Below are positions 44,215-53,376 of a stretch of DNA of 64,000 nucleotides, piece after piece. Source of the stretch: Thiolapillus brandeum (GTDB lineage Bacteria; Pseudomonadota; Gammaproteobacteria; Chromatiales; Chromatiaceae); NCBI RefSeq assembly GCF_000828615.1, contig NZ_AP012273.1:2542001-2606000 (forward strand). The letters are read 5' to 3'. Within the stretch, counting starts at the first letter, position 1, and the number at the start of each line of letters is the position of its first letter. The notes under the pieces are model-generated. The model did no database searches. It was not told where the DNA came from and saw only the letters and a program-made list of their open reading frames with translations. A program made the translations under genes and the position numbers.

Positions 44215-46013
44215 TTCTGCACCACGTATTCAGGAGATGTGAGCAGGACATACAGCACGGACATCACTCTGAAGGTGCCGGGCGTGGTATTGCCATCCAG
44301 CCACTCATTGTCCATAGCCGTGTTTTGCGCCACGTCCATGAGGACATCACGCATTCCATCACTCATCTGTCCCGCCATGAACAGCAGATCCAGATAGTCC
44401 AGCAGGGCCTGGGGACGATCAGCCAAATCTATCAGGGGATTCAGATCCAGCTCCATGGCATCCGCGCTGGCATAGGGTGAGCCACGATACCCCTGAAACA
44501 GCAGGTACCAGATCTTGTTGGCCGTGCGCGACACATAGGTTTCATTGGTGATCTGGAACTCCGGAGCCACCAGCCCGCGTTCGGAGATCTCTCCCGGCGG
44601 CGCAAACCCGGGGGTAAAAAAGTTGAATACCGATGGTGAACGCAAGGGCGCCTGGGCCAGAAAATATTCAGGGTACCAGTCCCGCACCCAGTCCCCGCCG
44701 ATAGGCATGGCATGCAGCGCACGCCACATCTGGGTCTGGCGCAACAGGGGTTCACGCAGCTTGCCAAAGGTTTGCGGGCGGGTCATGTGTCCATAACGCG
44801 CCTCCACATCCGTGAGTATGGCCTTGACCGTGGCATACAGATCGCCACGCACCCCCTGGCCATTGTCATTGAATACCCGGGCCACCCGGGCAACATAGTC
44901 GGGCGAGGGATTGCTGGTCACCAGATGCTGAATCAGTTGCCGGGAAATGAAAGGCCCTACATTGGGGTGGTTGAAGATCACATCCAGGGCGCGATTCAGG
45001 TCAGTGGCCGCATCTTCATCGCCCACCAGGGCAGGCAGGCGCTTGCGCGGCCAGTCCGAGGAAGCCATGCCTTCCACGGGATAGGCGAGCAGAAATTTCT
45101 CATCCCGGTCATGGTAACCACCTTCCCGCTCCCAATCATGCTGGTTGACATAGGGTTCCATGGGACGCCAGAGAAACTGGTCATCGGGAAAATAGTAATC
45201 CCACTCGGGTGCATCCGCATAGTTCCAGCCGGTGAACACCCGGGCAAAGTTTTCGATAACATCCTGATTATAGGTGGGAATCGGCTTGCCACTGGCATCC
45301 AGGCGGCGGCTGCCATCGATATTCAGATGCCAAAGACCAATGGAAAAAAGCTGCAGAATTTCCCGTGCGTAGTTCTCATCCGGCCGGATATTCTCTTCCG
45401 GCCATGCACGCTGATTCTGGAGATGAGAAAGATACAACCCCATCATGGGGCTGCGGCTCACGTCTTCCAGCAGATCCCGGTAGTTTCCAAGGGCATTGCG
45501 CACGAGAATATCGTAGTATTCGGCCATGCCCACGGCATGAAACCAGGTGAAATCCGTTTCATCAGATACCACCAGAATCTCACTGAGGGCCAACGCCACC
45601 CGTTGACGCAACTGATCCTGGGCAAACAGCGCACGATCCCACCATAGCTCCATACGCAGTTCCTGAAGCAGGGGACCGGTATCCTCATCGCCGTCTCCTT
45701 CGCCATTCTCCAGTCGTTGCTGAACACGGGGACGATGCAGGGTAAGGGGCAGGCTCTTCTGATAATCCAGCCAGGCATCGGCCCCCATGCGCACCACCTG
45801 GTCAATCTCCTCCTGAGTGGCGCCGAAAGTCGCCTGACTGAGCAAGCGGCTGGCCTGTTTCCTTTGCCAGCTTTCGAGGGTCTCAGTGCGTGGAGGCAGA
45901 GTCTGACCTTCCGGCCCTTCCGCCGAGCGGAAAACCATGATCATATCGCTGCCAGCAGCGGTGGATATCATCCCCGCCAGCAGCAGTCCGCAAAACCATT
46001 GTTGTAATTTCAC
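44211..46013 (-). CDS. DUF1800 exported protein
   Basis: A signal peptide is followed by the DUF1800 region: ASRLLSQATFGATQEEIDQVVRMGADAWLDYQ near the N-terminus, RPDENYAREILQLFSIGLWHLN, FARVFTGWNYA, VIFNHPNVGPFISRQLIQHLVTSNPSPDYVARVARVFNDNGQGVRGDL and SVFNFFTPGF. It is 600 aa. The GTG at 46013 was chosen for AAGGAG at proper distance; the frame extends 8 codons further. It is coupled to DUF1501. Confidence 0.88.
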   Translation of the reverse strand: MKLQQWFCGLLLAGMISTAAGSDMIMVFRSAEGPEGQTLPPRTETLESWQRKQASRLLSQATFGATQEEIDQVVRMGADAWLDYQKSLPLTLHRPRVQQRLENGEGDGDEDTGPLLQELRMELWWDRALFAQDQLRQRVALALSEILVVSDETDFTWFHAVGMAEYYDILVRNALGNYRDLLEDVSRSPMMGLYLSHLQNQRAWPEENIRPDENYAREILQLFSIGLWHLNIDGSRRLDASGKPIPTYNQDVIENFARVFTGWNYADAPEWDYYFPDDQFLWRPMEPYVNQHDWEREGGYHDRDEKFLLAYPVEGMASSDWPRKRLPALVGDEDAATDLNRALDVIFNHPNVGPFISRQLIQHLVTSNPSPDYVARVARVFNDNGQGVRGDLYATVKAILTDVEARYGHMTRPQTFGKLREPLLRQTQMWRALHAMPIGGDWVRDWYPEYFLAQAPLRSPSVFNFFTPGFAPPGEISERGLVAPEFQITNETYVSRTANKIWYLLFQGYRGSPYASADAMELDLNPLIDLADRPQALLDYLDLLFMAGQMSDGMRDVLMDVAQNTAMDNEWLDGNTTPGTFRVMSVLYVLLTSPEYVVQK

Positions 46014-46113
46014 ATCGACTCCTTCCCTATTTTCCACCCTTCCCGGGTAGCAGATAACTCTTTCAGATTAGCACAAAAGCCAGGAGAAACCGTTACCCGA
46101 CGCACATTCAGCC

Positions 46114-47316
46114 TCAGGATTCGCCTTTCTCCTGCATTTGCGCCAAAGACGGCGACAGCGCCTCTGCCAGGCAGGCATTGGCTTTCTCGTACAAGGCCGC
46201 CAACCGGGGATCCCGGGGCCAAGCCTTCTCTCCCGGCACTGGCAGACGGTGTCCTGCCGCCTGGTACAAATCGAACAACAGCAGGTCATGGGCATTCCGC
46301 GCCATCAGCCAGCGCCCGCGTTCATTTCTCTCGACCAGTCGCTGTTTGTGCATGGATGCCAGCAGAGCCTCGGCATCTGAAGAACAGGACTGCAGGCGCC
46401 GCATGGAAAGCGCTTTGCCCGTTTGCTGCGCCTCAAACAGCTTTCGCAGCAGGCAGAGCATATTTTCCAGCTCCGCCGCCGGGCTTTCCCCGTGGTGGAT
46501 CACCTGTCGCCAGGCTCCTAGGGCGTAAGTGAATTCCGCGCCCAGCAACACCACCAGCCAGGAAAGATAGATCCACAGCAGAAAAATGGGGATAGCCGCC
46601 AAAGCGCCATAAATGGCTTCATAGGTGGGAAAGGTTGTCACATACCAGGCAAAACCTTTCTTGGTAAGCTCAAACAACAGGGCACCCAGAGTCCCTCCCG
46701 CCAGGGCATGCCAAAACTTCACCGGGCGATTGGGCACCAGCCAATACAACAAGGTAAAAGCGATTCCCGAGCTGACACCGGGCACCCAGCCCAGCAAGGT
46801 TCTCCCCATACCCGTAGATGTCGCCTGGGACACCATGGGCAGGGATATCAAATAGGAACTCGCCAGAACACTGGCCCCCACCAGCACCGGCCCCATGGAC
46901 AGTACTGCCCAATACACCAGAAATTTGTTCAGCGGACGCCGCTTACGCTGTACATCCCAAATGGCATTGAAGGTGTTGTCGATGGTGGACACGAGCATGA
47001 CAGCCACCACCACCAGAGCCAGAAAACCGACACCGCTGAGTTTTGAAGCCTTGCTGCTGAACTCCAACAGATACTGGTGAACCACCTCTCCCGATGCAGG
47101 CATGAAGTTCTGGAAGATGAAATTCTGCACCAGCTCCCCCACCCGCTCCGCAATGGGGAAGGCCGACAGAATGGCAAATACCACGGTCATCAGGGGAACC
47201 AGAGAAAGCAATGTCGTATAGGCCAGAGAGCCGGTACGTTCCAGCCCGCCATGGCTGATGAAGCGCGCCAGCATCCGGCGCATGAAGGTCAGAAGAGACA
47301 ACAAATTTTGCAGCAT
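46114..47316 (-). CDS. YihY/BrkB-family inner membrane protein with C-terminal extension
   Basis: The 400-aa product has the YihY core of six transmembrane helices: GLERTGSLAYTTLLSLVPLMTVVFAILSAFP, VVVAVMLVSTIDNTFNAIWDV, LVGASVLASSYLISLP, GTLGALLFELTKKGFAWYV, IPIFLLWIYLSWLVVLLGAEF. The 100-residue soluble tail resembles a winged helix (ALSMRRLQSCSSDAEALLASMHKQRLVERNERGRWLM). The substrate is unknown. The 260 bases between it and divergent arsC hold nothing recognisable beyond promoters. Confidence 0.88.
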   Translation of the reverse strand: MLQNLLSLLTFMRRMLARFISHGGLERTGSLAYTTLLSLVPLMTVVFAILSAFPIAERVGELVQNFIFQNFMPASGEVVHQYLLEFSSKASKLSGVGFLALVVVAVMLVSTIDNTFNAIWDVQRKRRPLNKFLVYWAVLSMGPVLVGASVLASSYLISLPMVSQATSTGMGRTLLGWVPGVSSGIAFTLLYWLVPNRPVKFWHALAGGTLGALLFELTKKGFAWYVTTFPTYEAIYGALAAIPIFLLWIYLSWLVVLLGAEFTYALGAWRQVIHHGESPAAELENMLCLLRKLFEAQQTGKALSMRRLQSCSSDAEALLASMHKQRLVERNERGRWLMARNAHDLLLFDLYQAAGHRLPVPGEKAWPRDPRLAALYEKANACLAEALSPSLAQMQEKGES

Positions 47317-47582
47317 GTTCACAGATTACTGAAAAACCTTGCTCCAGGGTAGTCAAAAACGACCCGCCGTCTGTCAGGTTTGACCAATCCGGTTCCGGAT
47401 GATGGACCTTTCCGCCTACCATCGCAGTCCGGCCAAACAGGATCCACAGGCCAAAGGCATCAGGCCCCCATGACATCGCCAGTACACACCGGGGGTATCT
47501 TGAATCCTAATAAATGCCGGACACTACACCCACTCCCCCTTCCCGTTTACAATTGACGGAATAATCACAACTGGAGTGGAGT

Positions 47583-49205
<1,623 letters not shown>

Positions 49206-49206
<1 letters not shown>

Positions 49207-49763
49207 TGCGCCTCACCCGCAAGGCCCAGCTCATTGTCGGGGAATATCTGCAACCCGGCGGCCTGGCGGTGGACGCCACTACGGGCAACGGCCACGACAC
49301 CCTGTTCCTGGCCCAGGGCCTGGGCAGCACAGGCAGAGTGTTCGCCTTCGACATCCAGGCCCGGGCCCTGGCGACCACGAGGGCGCGTCTGGAAGCCGCC
49401 GGACTGGATACACAGGTGCAACTCATCCACCGCAGCCACGAAAAGCTGCTGGAAAGCCTGCCTCCGGAAACCCATGGCGGCATCCAGGCGGTGATGTTCA
49501 ATCTGGGCTATCTGCCCGGCAGTGACAAGACCACCATCACCCGCCGGGACAGCAGCCTGGCAGCCCTGCAGCAGGCCACCCGGATTGTCTCACCGCAGGG
49601 CATCATCAGCGTCCTGGCCTACCGCGGGCACCCTGGAGGACAGGAGGAAAGCCAGGCCATACAGACGGCCATGGAAGGGCTGGCCGGCACGCAATGGCAT
49701 TTGAGCGTGTTCGAATCTCCCGGCCCGGTGCTTCTGGTGCTGGCCCCCCGGCCTCATGACTGA
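49206..49763 (+). CDS. Class I SAM methyltransferase, MnmM/YtqB-like
   Basis: The 185-aa product has the SAM-binding motif AVDATTGNGHDTLFLAQGLGSTGRVFAFDIQ, then AVMFNLGYLPGSDKTTITRRDSSLAAL and ISVLAYRGHPGGQEES. These match the YtqB group, one member of which (MnmM) methylates the wobble uridine modification of tRNA. Older annotations call it rRNA methylase. It overlaps hda (TGATG) and yqaA. Confidence 0.85.
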
Positions 49764-50184
49764 TGCAGGCCTGTGGAGCCTGTTTGCCGGCTCATTCCTG
49801 GCCTCCACCCTGCTTCCCGGCGGCTCGGAAGCCCTGCTGTTGTGGCTCAACCTGGAGCAGGAACACAGCTTTCTCACCCTCCTTGGCGTAGCCACCGCAG
49901 GCAATACTCTGGGCGGTCTGAGCAGCTGGATCATGGGCTGGTGGCTGCGCCGCCGTTTTCCCGGAGCCGATCTGGAACACCCCCGGCAACGCCGCGCCCT
50001 GGCCTGGCTGGAAAAACATGGCGCTCCCCTGTTGCTCCTGTCCTGGCTGCCCGTGGTAGGCGATCCCCTGTGCCTGGCAGCGGGCTGGGCGCGGATTCCC
50101 CTGGCCCGGGCCACCCTGTTCATCGCCCTGGGCAAGGGAGCTCGCTATGCCGCCCTGCTCTGGGTATCATCACCCTCAGGCTGA
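49756..50184 (+). CDS. YqaA-family (DedA-like) membrane protein
   Basis: The 142-aa membrane protein has the N-terminal FAGSFLASTLLPGGSEALLLWL, then VATAGNTLGGLSSWIMGWWLRRR and the amphipathic LLLLSWLPVVGDPLCLAAGWARI. This is typical of the small YqaA branch of the DedA/VTT superfamily, which includes lipid scramblase-like proteins. It overlaps the methyltransferase gene by 8 bases. Confidence 0.87.
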   Translation: MTDAGLWSLFAGSFLASTLLPGGSEALLLWLNLEQEHSFLTLLGVATAGNTLGGLSSWIMGWWLRRRFPGADLEHPRQRRALAWLEKHGAPLLLLSWLPVVGDPLCLAAGWARIPLARATLFIALGKGARYAALLWVSSPSG

Positions 50185-50202
50185 ACAAGACAAGGCGCTC
50201 TC

Positions 50203-50439
50203 ATGCAACCCATCGTCATGGATCCCGGCTCCACGAGCCTGGAACAACACCCCGCCCTGGTACTCACCAAACGCCAGTCACGCAAGCGTTTTCCCGAAGG
50301 CTGCGTCACCCTGGTGGACAGCGAGGCCGATGCCATACACGGCTCCCGGCCCGATGAAAATCTGTATGCCGCCCTGGTCTATGGCCCCTCACCCTCCTCC
50401 GAGGGCCTGCGCCTGTACTATCTGGTGCGCTGGCTGTGA
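50203..50439 (+). CDS. Small protein of unknown function
   Basis: The 78-aa product is charged at first (VLTKRQSRKRFPEGCVTLVDSEADAIHGS) and ends in LRLYYLVRWL. It has one Cys and no membrane segment. AAGG stands 8 bases before the ATG, and its TGA overlaps the GTG of the following phosphatase. Its presence in an overlapping run argues for translation. I recognise no family. Confidence 0.6.
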   Translation: MQPIVMDPGSTSLEQHPALVLTKRQSRKRFPEGCVTLVDSEADAIHGSRPDENLYAALVYGPSPSSEGLRLYYLVRWL

Positions 50440-51053
50440 GTTGCCGCCTGGACTTCATCCGTCACGGCGAACCCGAGGGCGGGCGCCTGTACCGGGGGGC
50501 ATCCATCGACGATCCCCTGAGCGACAAGGGCTGGCGGCAGATGTGGCAGACCGTGGGGGAGGACAATCACTGGGATTGCATCGTCAGTTCCCCATTGCAG
50601 CGCTGCCATGGTTTTGCTCTGGCCCTGGGTGAGAAACACGGCCTGCCCGTTGCCATAGAGAAGGATTTTCGGGAAGTCGGTTTCGGCTCCTGGGAGGGAC
50701 GCAGCCCGGCAGATATCCAGCAGCACTGCCCCGGGGACTATGCCGCCTTCTATGGGGATCCGGTGCGCAACCGTCCCCCGGGAGCCGAAGACCTGCCGGA
50801 TTTCGGGCGCCGGGTGGCCCGGGCTTTCGAGGCCACGGCACAAGCCTGCCCGGATCAACGGGTGCTGGTGGTGGCCCATGCCGGGGTCATCCGCGCCGCC
50901 CTGGGACATGTGATGCAGGCGCCGCCCCAGGCCTGGTACCGGGTGAAGGTGGACAATGCAGGATTGAGCCGTTTTCTGCTGGATGAAAAGGGGAAGCAGC
51001 TGGTATTCCACAATCTGCCCCGGCTTCCGCAGGAGACCCTAGCAGGATGTTGA
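50436..51053 (+). CDS. Histidine phosphatase family protein
   Basis: The 205-aa protein has the RHG motif in LDFIRHGEPEGGRLYRGASIDDPLSDKGWRQM, then VSSPLQRCHGFA, FREVGFGSWEGRSP and the second catalytic His in VVAHAGVIRAALGHVM. The pattern is closest to the alpha-ribazole phosphatase (CobC) branch, but no cobalamin genes are near. The GTG start overlaps the previous stop. Its stop codon lies within the first hairpin of the repeat element downstream. Confidence 0.85.
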   Translation: MSCRLDFIRHGEPEGGRLYRGASIDDPLSDKGWRQMWQTVGEDNHWDCIVSSPLQRCHGFALALGEKHGLPVAIEKDFREVGFGSWEGRSPADIQQHCPGDYAAFYGDPVRNRPPGAEDLPDFGRRVARAFEATAQACPDQRVLVVAHAGVIRAALGHVMQAPPQAWYRVKVDNAGLSRFLLDEKGKQLVFHNLPRLPQETLAGC

Positions 51054-51201
51054 AAAAGCCCTTCCTTGGACTTTTTCAACTCGGAAAGACAAAAATGCGA
51101 TTTTGTCTTTCCTCCATTTTCAATGACTTATGGTCATTGAAAATGGCCGCACATCCTTGTGCGGCAATCAGGCTGCCGAAAAATGGTGTTTTTCAACAGC
51201 C
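51045..51201. repeat. 157-bp element of five consecutive hairpins with terminal inverted repeats
   Basis: Both ends carry GGMTGTTGAAAAA as inverted repeats (51045-51057 and 51189-51201, one mismatch). Inside are, in order, stem-loops at 51049-51080 (GTTGAAAAAG), 51083-51112 (12 bp perfect, GGAAAGACAAAA), 51114-51146 (14 bp perfect, CCATTTTCAATGAC), 51147-51164 (7 bp perfect, CCGCACA) and 51171-51201 (11 pairs with an internal mismatch). No coding potential is seen. It looks like a structured miniature element or a structured RNA. Confidence 0.75.
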
Positions 51202-51243
51202 TTCCAGGTGTACAAACAAGGCCTTTTTGACGAATGCAAACCC

Positions 51244-51331
51244 GTAGGGTGCGTTGAGCATCACGAAACGCGCCAATGAGCGACGGCCATCGCCATCCGT
51301 GGTGCAATTCGCGGCGCTCATTACACCCTAC
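51244..51331. mobile_element. 88-bp foldback element (MITE-like)
   Basis: GTAGGGTG and a following TGAGC at the left (51244-51259) are repeated inverted at the right end (GCTCA...CACCCTAC, 51316-51331). Elements bounded by GTAGGGTG are common dispersed miniature repeats in bacteria. It carries no gene and stands between the hairpin element and the convergent membrane-protein gene. Confidence 0.6.
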
Positions 51332-51350
51332 TCATAAAGAACCACCCGTG

Positions 51351-52592
51351 CTACAAGGCGTCTATGGGACGCCGTTTTCCCGGGGAGATGCCCAGATCCT
51401 GTGCCGACTCCCGCAGGGGGGCAAGCCGTTTCGCCAGCAATCCACCATAGATCTCCAGCAACTGCTGCTTGAGTTGGGCCTGCTGTTCATCGATGGCCCT
51501 GTGAATGTCCGCCTCGAAGCGATCGCGGTTCAGGGCTTCGTCCAGTTCAATGGCCACCTTGTCCACCACCAGCCAGGCAACGAGGCCACCCACAGCGCCA
51601 CAGACCACGGCGCCCGGCCCGGTGGGGGAGCACAGGGCCGCACCAGTGCCCGCTCCGGCCAATACCCCACCGCCCTTGACCGCAGATTTGGCGGCCAGCT
51701 TGCCCAGCAGGCTGGCTGCCAGGTTGAATGTCTTGGTTCCGGCCACCTTGGCCAGGGTCTTTTTCATCACCACGGCGCCCAGACCCTTGGCGACCACCAC
51801 GCCGGTGCCCGTGGCCGTCAGGGCAGCAATCAACTGGCGGTTCATATCCCGGGTACTCACTGACAAGCTGTCCACCAACAGGGCATCCAGATCCAGGGTG
51901 TCGCCGATCAAAGGCTCTCCCGGACGCAGGGGCCGGGCATGGGCCTTGAGCAGGAGTTCCAGGTTGTCCGTCAGTTGTACTCCGGTATGACGCAATCGGG
52001 CTGCTGTCTCAGTGTTCAATGACTCGAACAGGTTGTCCAGGTTGGTATCCAAAGCGGCGGGTAAAAACACGGTTTCCCGGAGTTTGTCCTCCAGGTAATC
52101 TCCCATATCGCCACCGATAGCGTGGGCATAGCGCAGGTATTCGCCGGTGAGGGAGTAGTACCAGTCGGCAAAATCCCCGACCCGGTCGTGCACGGGCACA
52201 AAGGCCGCTTCCACCGCGCTATCGATCTGGGTGTCCAGCCACTGCTGCTGATCCCGGGTATCCAGGCGTTCCTCCAGATCCCGGCTGAGTGCCTGGCGCC
52301 CGTCCTCCGGAACCACATACCGGCGGCCATTGAGCACCACATAGAGTAGCCTCTGCACCGGAGGGGCCGCCTGGGGCAGTTGTTTCTCGGCAAGCTGACG
52401 GCTGCCCCGGAGCAGAGCCCAGGTGCTGGCCAGCGCCAGCAGCAGAATGATGGCAAAGAAAACCAGCCAGGCAAGGTGTTTCCGCCCGCCACCGGTTTCA
52501 GCGGCCCCGGGGCGGTCTCCTGGCCCATCTCCAGGGTTATTCCCCGAAGGGTGTTTGCCGACAGGTTCAGTCACAACGCCCTTCCTTGACAT
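51351..52592 (-). CDS. Membrane-anchored protein of unknown function
   Basis: The 413-aa product has a Gly/Pro-rich N-terminal tail (about 1-38), a transmembrane helix (LAWLVFFAIILLLALASTWALL) and a long helical extracytoplasmic region (about 65-260). A Gly/Ala-rich hydrophobic hairpin follows (SAVKGGGVLAGAGTGAALC ... AVVCGAVGGLVAWLVVDKVA), then a helical C-terminus. The start overlaps the end of the next upstream gene by 26 bases, suggesting a two-gene unit. I recognise no family. Confidence 0.65.
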   Translation of the reverse strand: MSRKGVVTEPVGKHPSGNNPGDGPGDRPGAAETGGGRKHLAWLVFFAIILLLALASTWALLRGSRQLAEKQLPQAAPPVQRLLYVVLNGRRYVVPEDGRQALSRDLEERLDTRDQQQWLDTQIDSAVEAAFVPVHDRVGDFADWYYSLTGEYLRYAHAIGGDMGDYLEDKLRETVFLPAALDTNLDNLFESLNTETAARLRHTGVQLTDNLELLLKAHARPLRPGEPLIGDTLDLDALLVDSLSVSTRDMNRQLIAALTATGTGVVVAKGLGAVVMKKTLAKVAGTKTFNLAASLLGKLAAKSAVKGGGVLAGAGTGAALCSPTGPGAVVCGAVGGLVAWLVVDKVAIELDEALNRDRFEADIHRAIDEQQAQLKQQLLEIYGGLLAKRLAPLRESAQDLGISPGKRRPIDAL

Positions 52593-53358
52593 ATTTCAGT
52601 GTCCCCGGAGCACCCAGGGCCCCCAGAATCAGGCGACTCCAGGCCCAGAACACCAGCCCCGACCAGACAAAATACAATAACCAGGCGCTCAGGCTCAGCC
52701 ATCCCCCCAGGGGCAGGTGCTGGATCAGCCACTCCGCCAGGGCATCGCGCATGGCGCCCAGGCGCACCACCGGGGCCAGGAGGTCACAAGGCATGACTAC
52801 GGTTTCGGCAGCCTGGAGCGCAGCATCCTCCCACCCCAGGCCGGTGTAGTCCATCCGAGGCGTGAACAGCTGCGCCACGGCCAGAACCAACACCAGCAGC
52901 ACCGTGTTGACACTCAGGAGCAGCCATCGCGCCAGTATATCCCGGCGTTCTCCTCGCACCTGGGATTCCAGCCAACGTCGCGCCCGGGGATCGAGGACGC
53001 CCAGCAACAACAGATCCAGCCCCAGCACTGCCCACAGCCACAGGGGCCAGCGGGGCGCCTCCAGGAACAGCAACAGCCCCAGCACCACTGCCTTGCACAG
53101 TTGCCAGGCAGTGAGGAAGGATTTACGGCACAGGAGCCGCGCCAGAAAGCTTTCCGGACGCAGATACATGCCTGCCAGGGCACGGCGGCGCATGACGGCG
53201 GTTTCCAGCATGTTCAGGGCCATAAAAGCAGCCACCGGCACCAGCAGCAAAAAGGGCAACCAGCATCCCTCGATGTCATGCCAGATGCCCCATAGGGCCA
53301 GGGGCAGCACAGCGGCCAGGAGGGCCAACAGGGAGGAGAGACTGCCATTCTCTGCCAT
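52567..53358 (-). CDS. Multi-pass membrane protein of unknown function
   Basis: The 263-aa product is hydrophobic, with about six transmembrane helices (SLLALLAAVLPLALWGIW, WLPFLLLVPVAAFMALNML, AVVLGLLLFLE, LWLWAVLGLDLLLLGVL, WLLLSVNTVLLVLVLAVAQLF, WLLYFVWSGLVFWAWSRLI). A periplasmic loop has YTGLGWEDAALQAAE. It overlaps the gene above, and the two probably form a complex. No family recognised. Confidence 0.65.
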   Translation of the reverse strand: MAENGSLSSLLALLAAVLPLALWGIWHDIEGCWLPFLLLVPVAAFMALNMLETAVMRRRALAGMYLRPESFLARLLCRKSFLTAWQLCKAVVLGLLLFLEAPRWPLWLWAVLGLDLLLLGVLDPRARRWLESQVRGERRDILARWLLLSVNTVLLVLVLAVAQLFTPRMDYTGLGWEDAALQAAETVVMPCDLLAPVVRLGAMRDALAEWLIQHLPLGGWLSLSAWLLYFVWSGLVFWAWSRLILGALGAPGTLKYVKEGRCD

Positions 53359-53376
53359 ATCAGGAGTATCCGCCCT

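Noticed and set aside
51049-51201. CRISPR array
   Set aside because: The hairpins differ from each other in sequence and length; there is no repeated unit with spacers.
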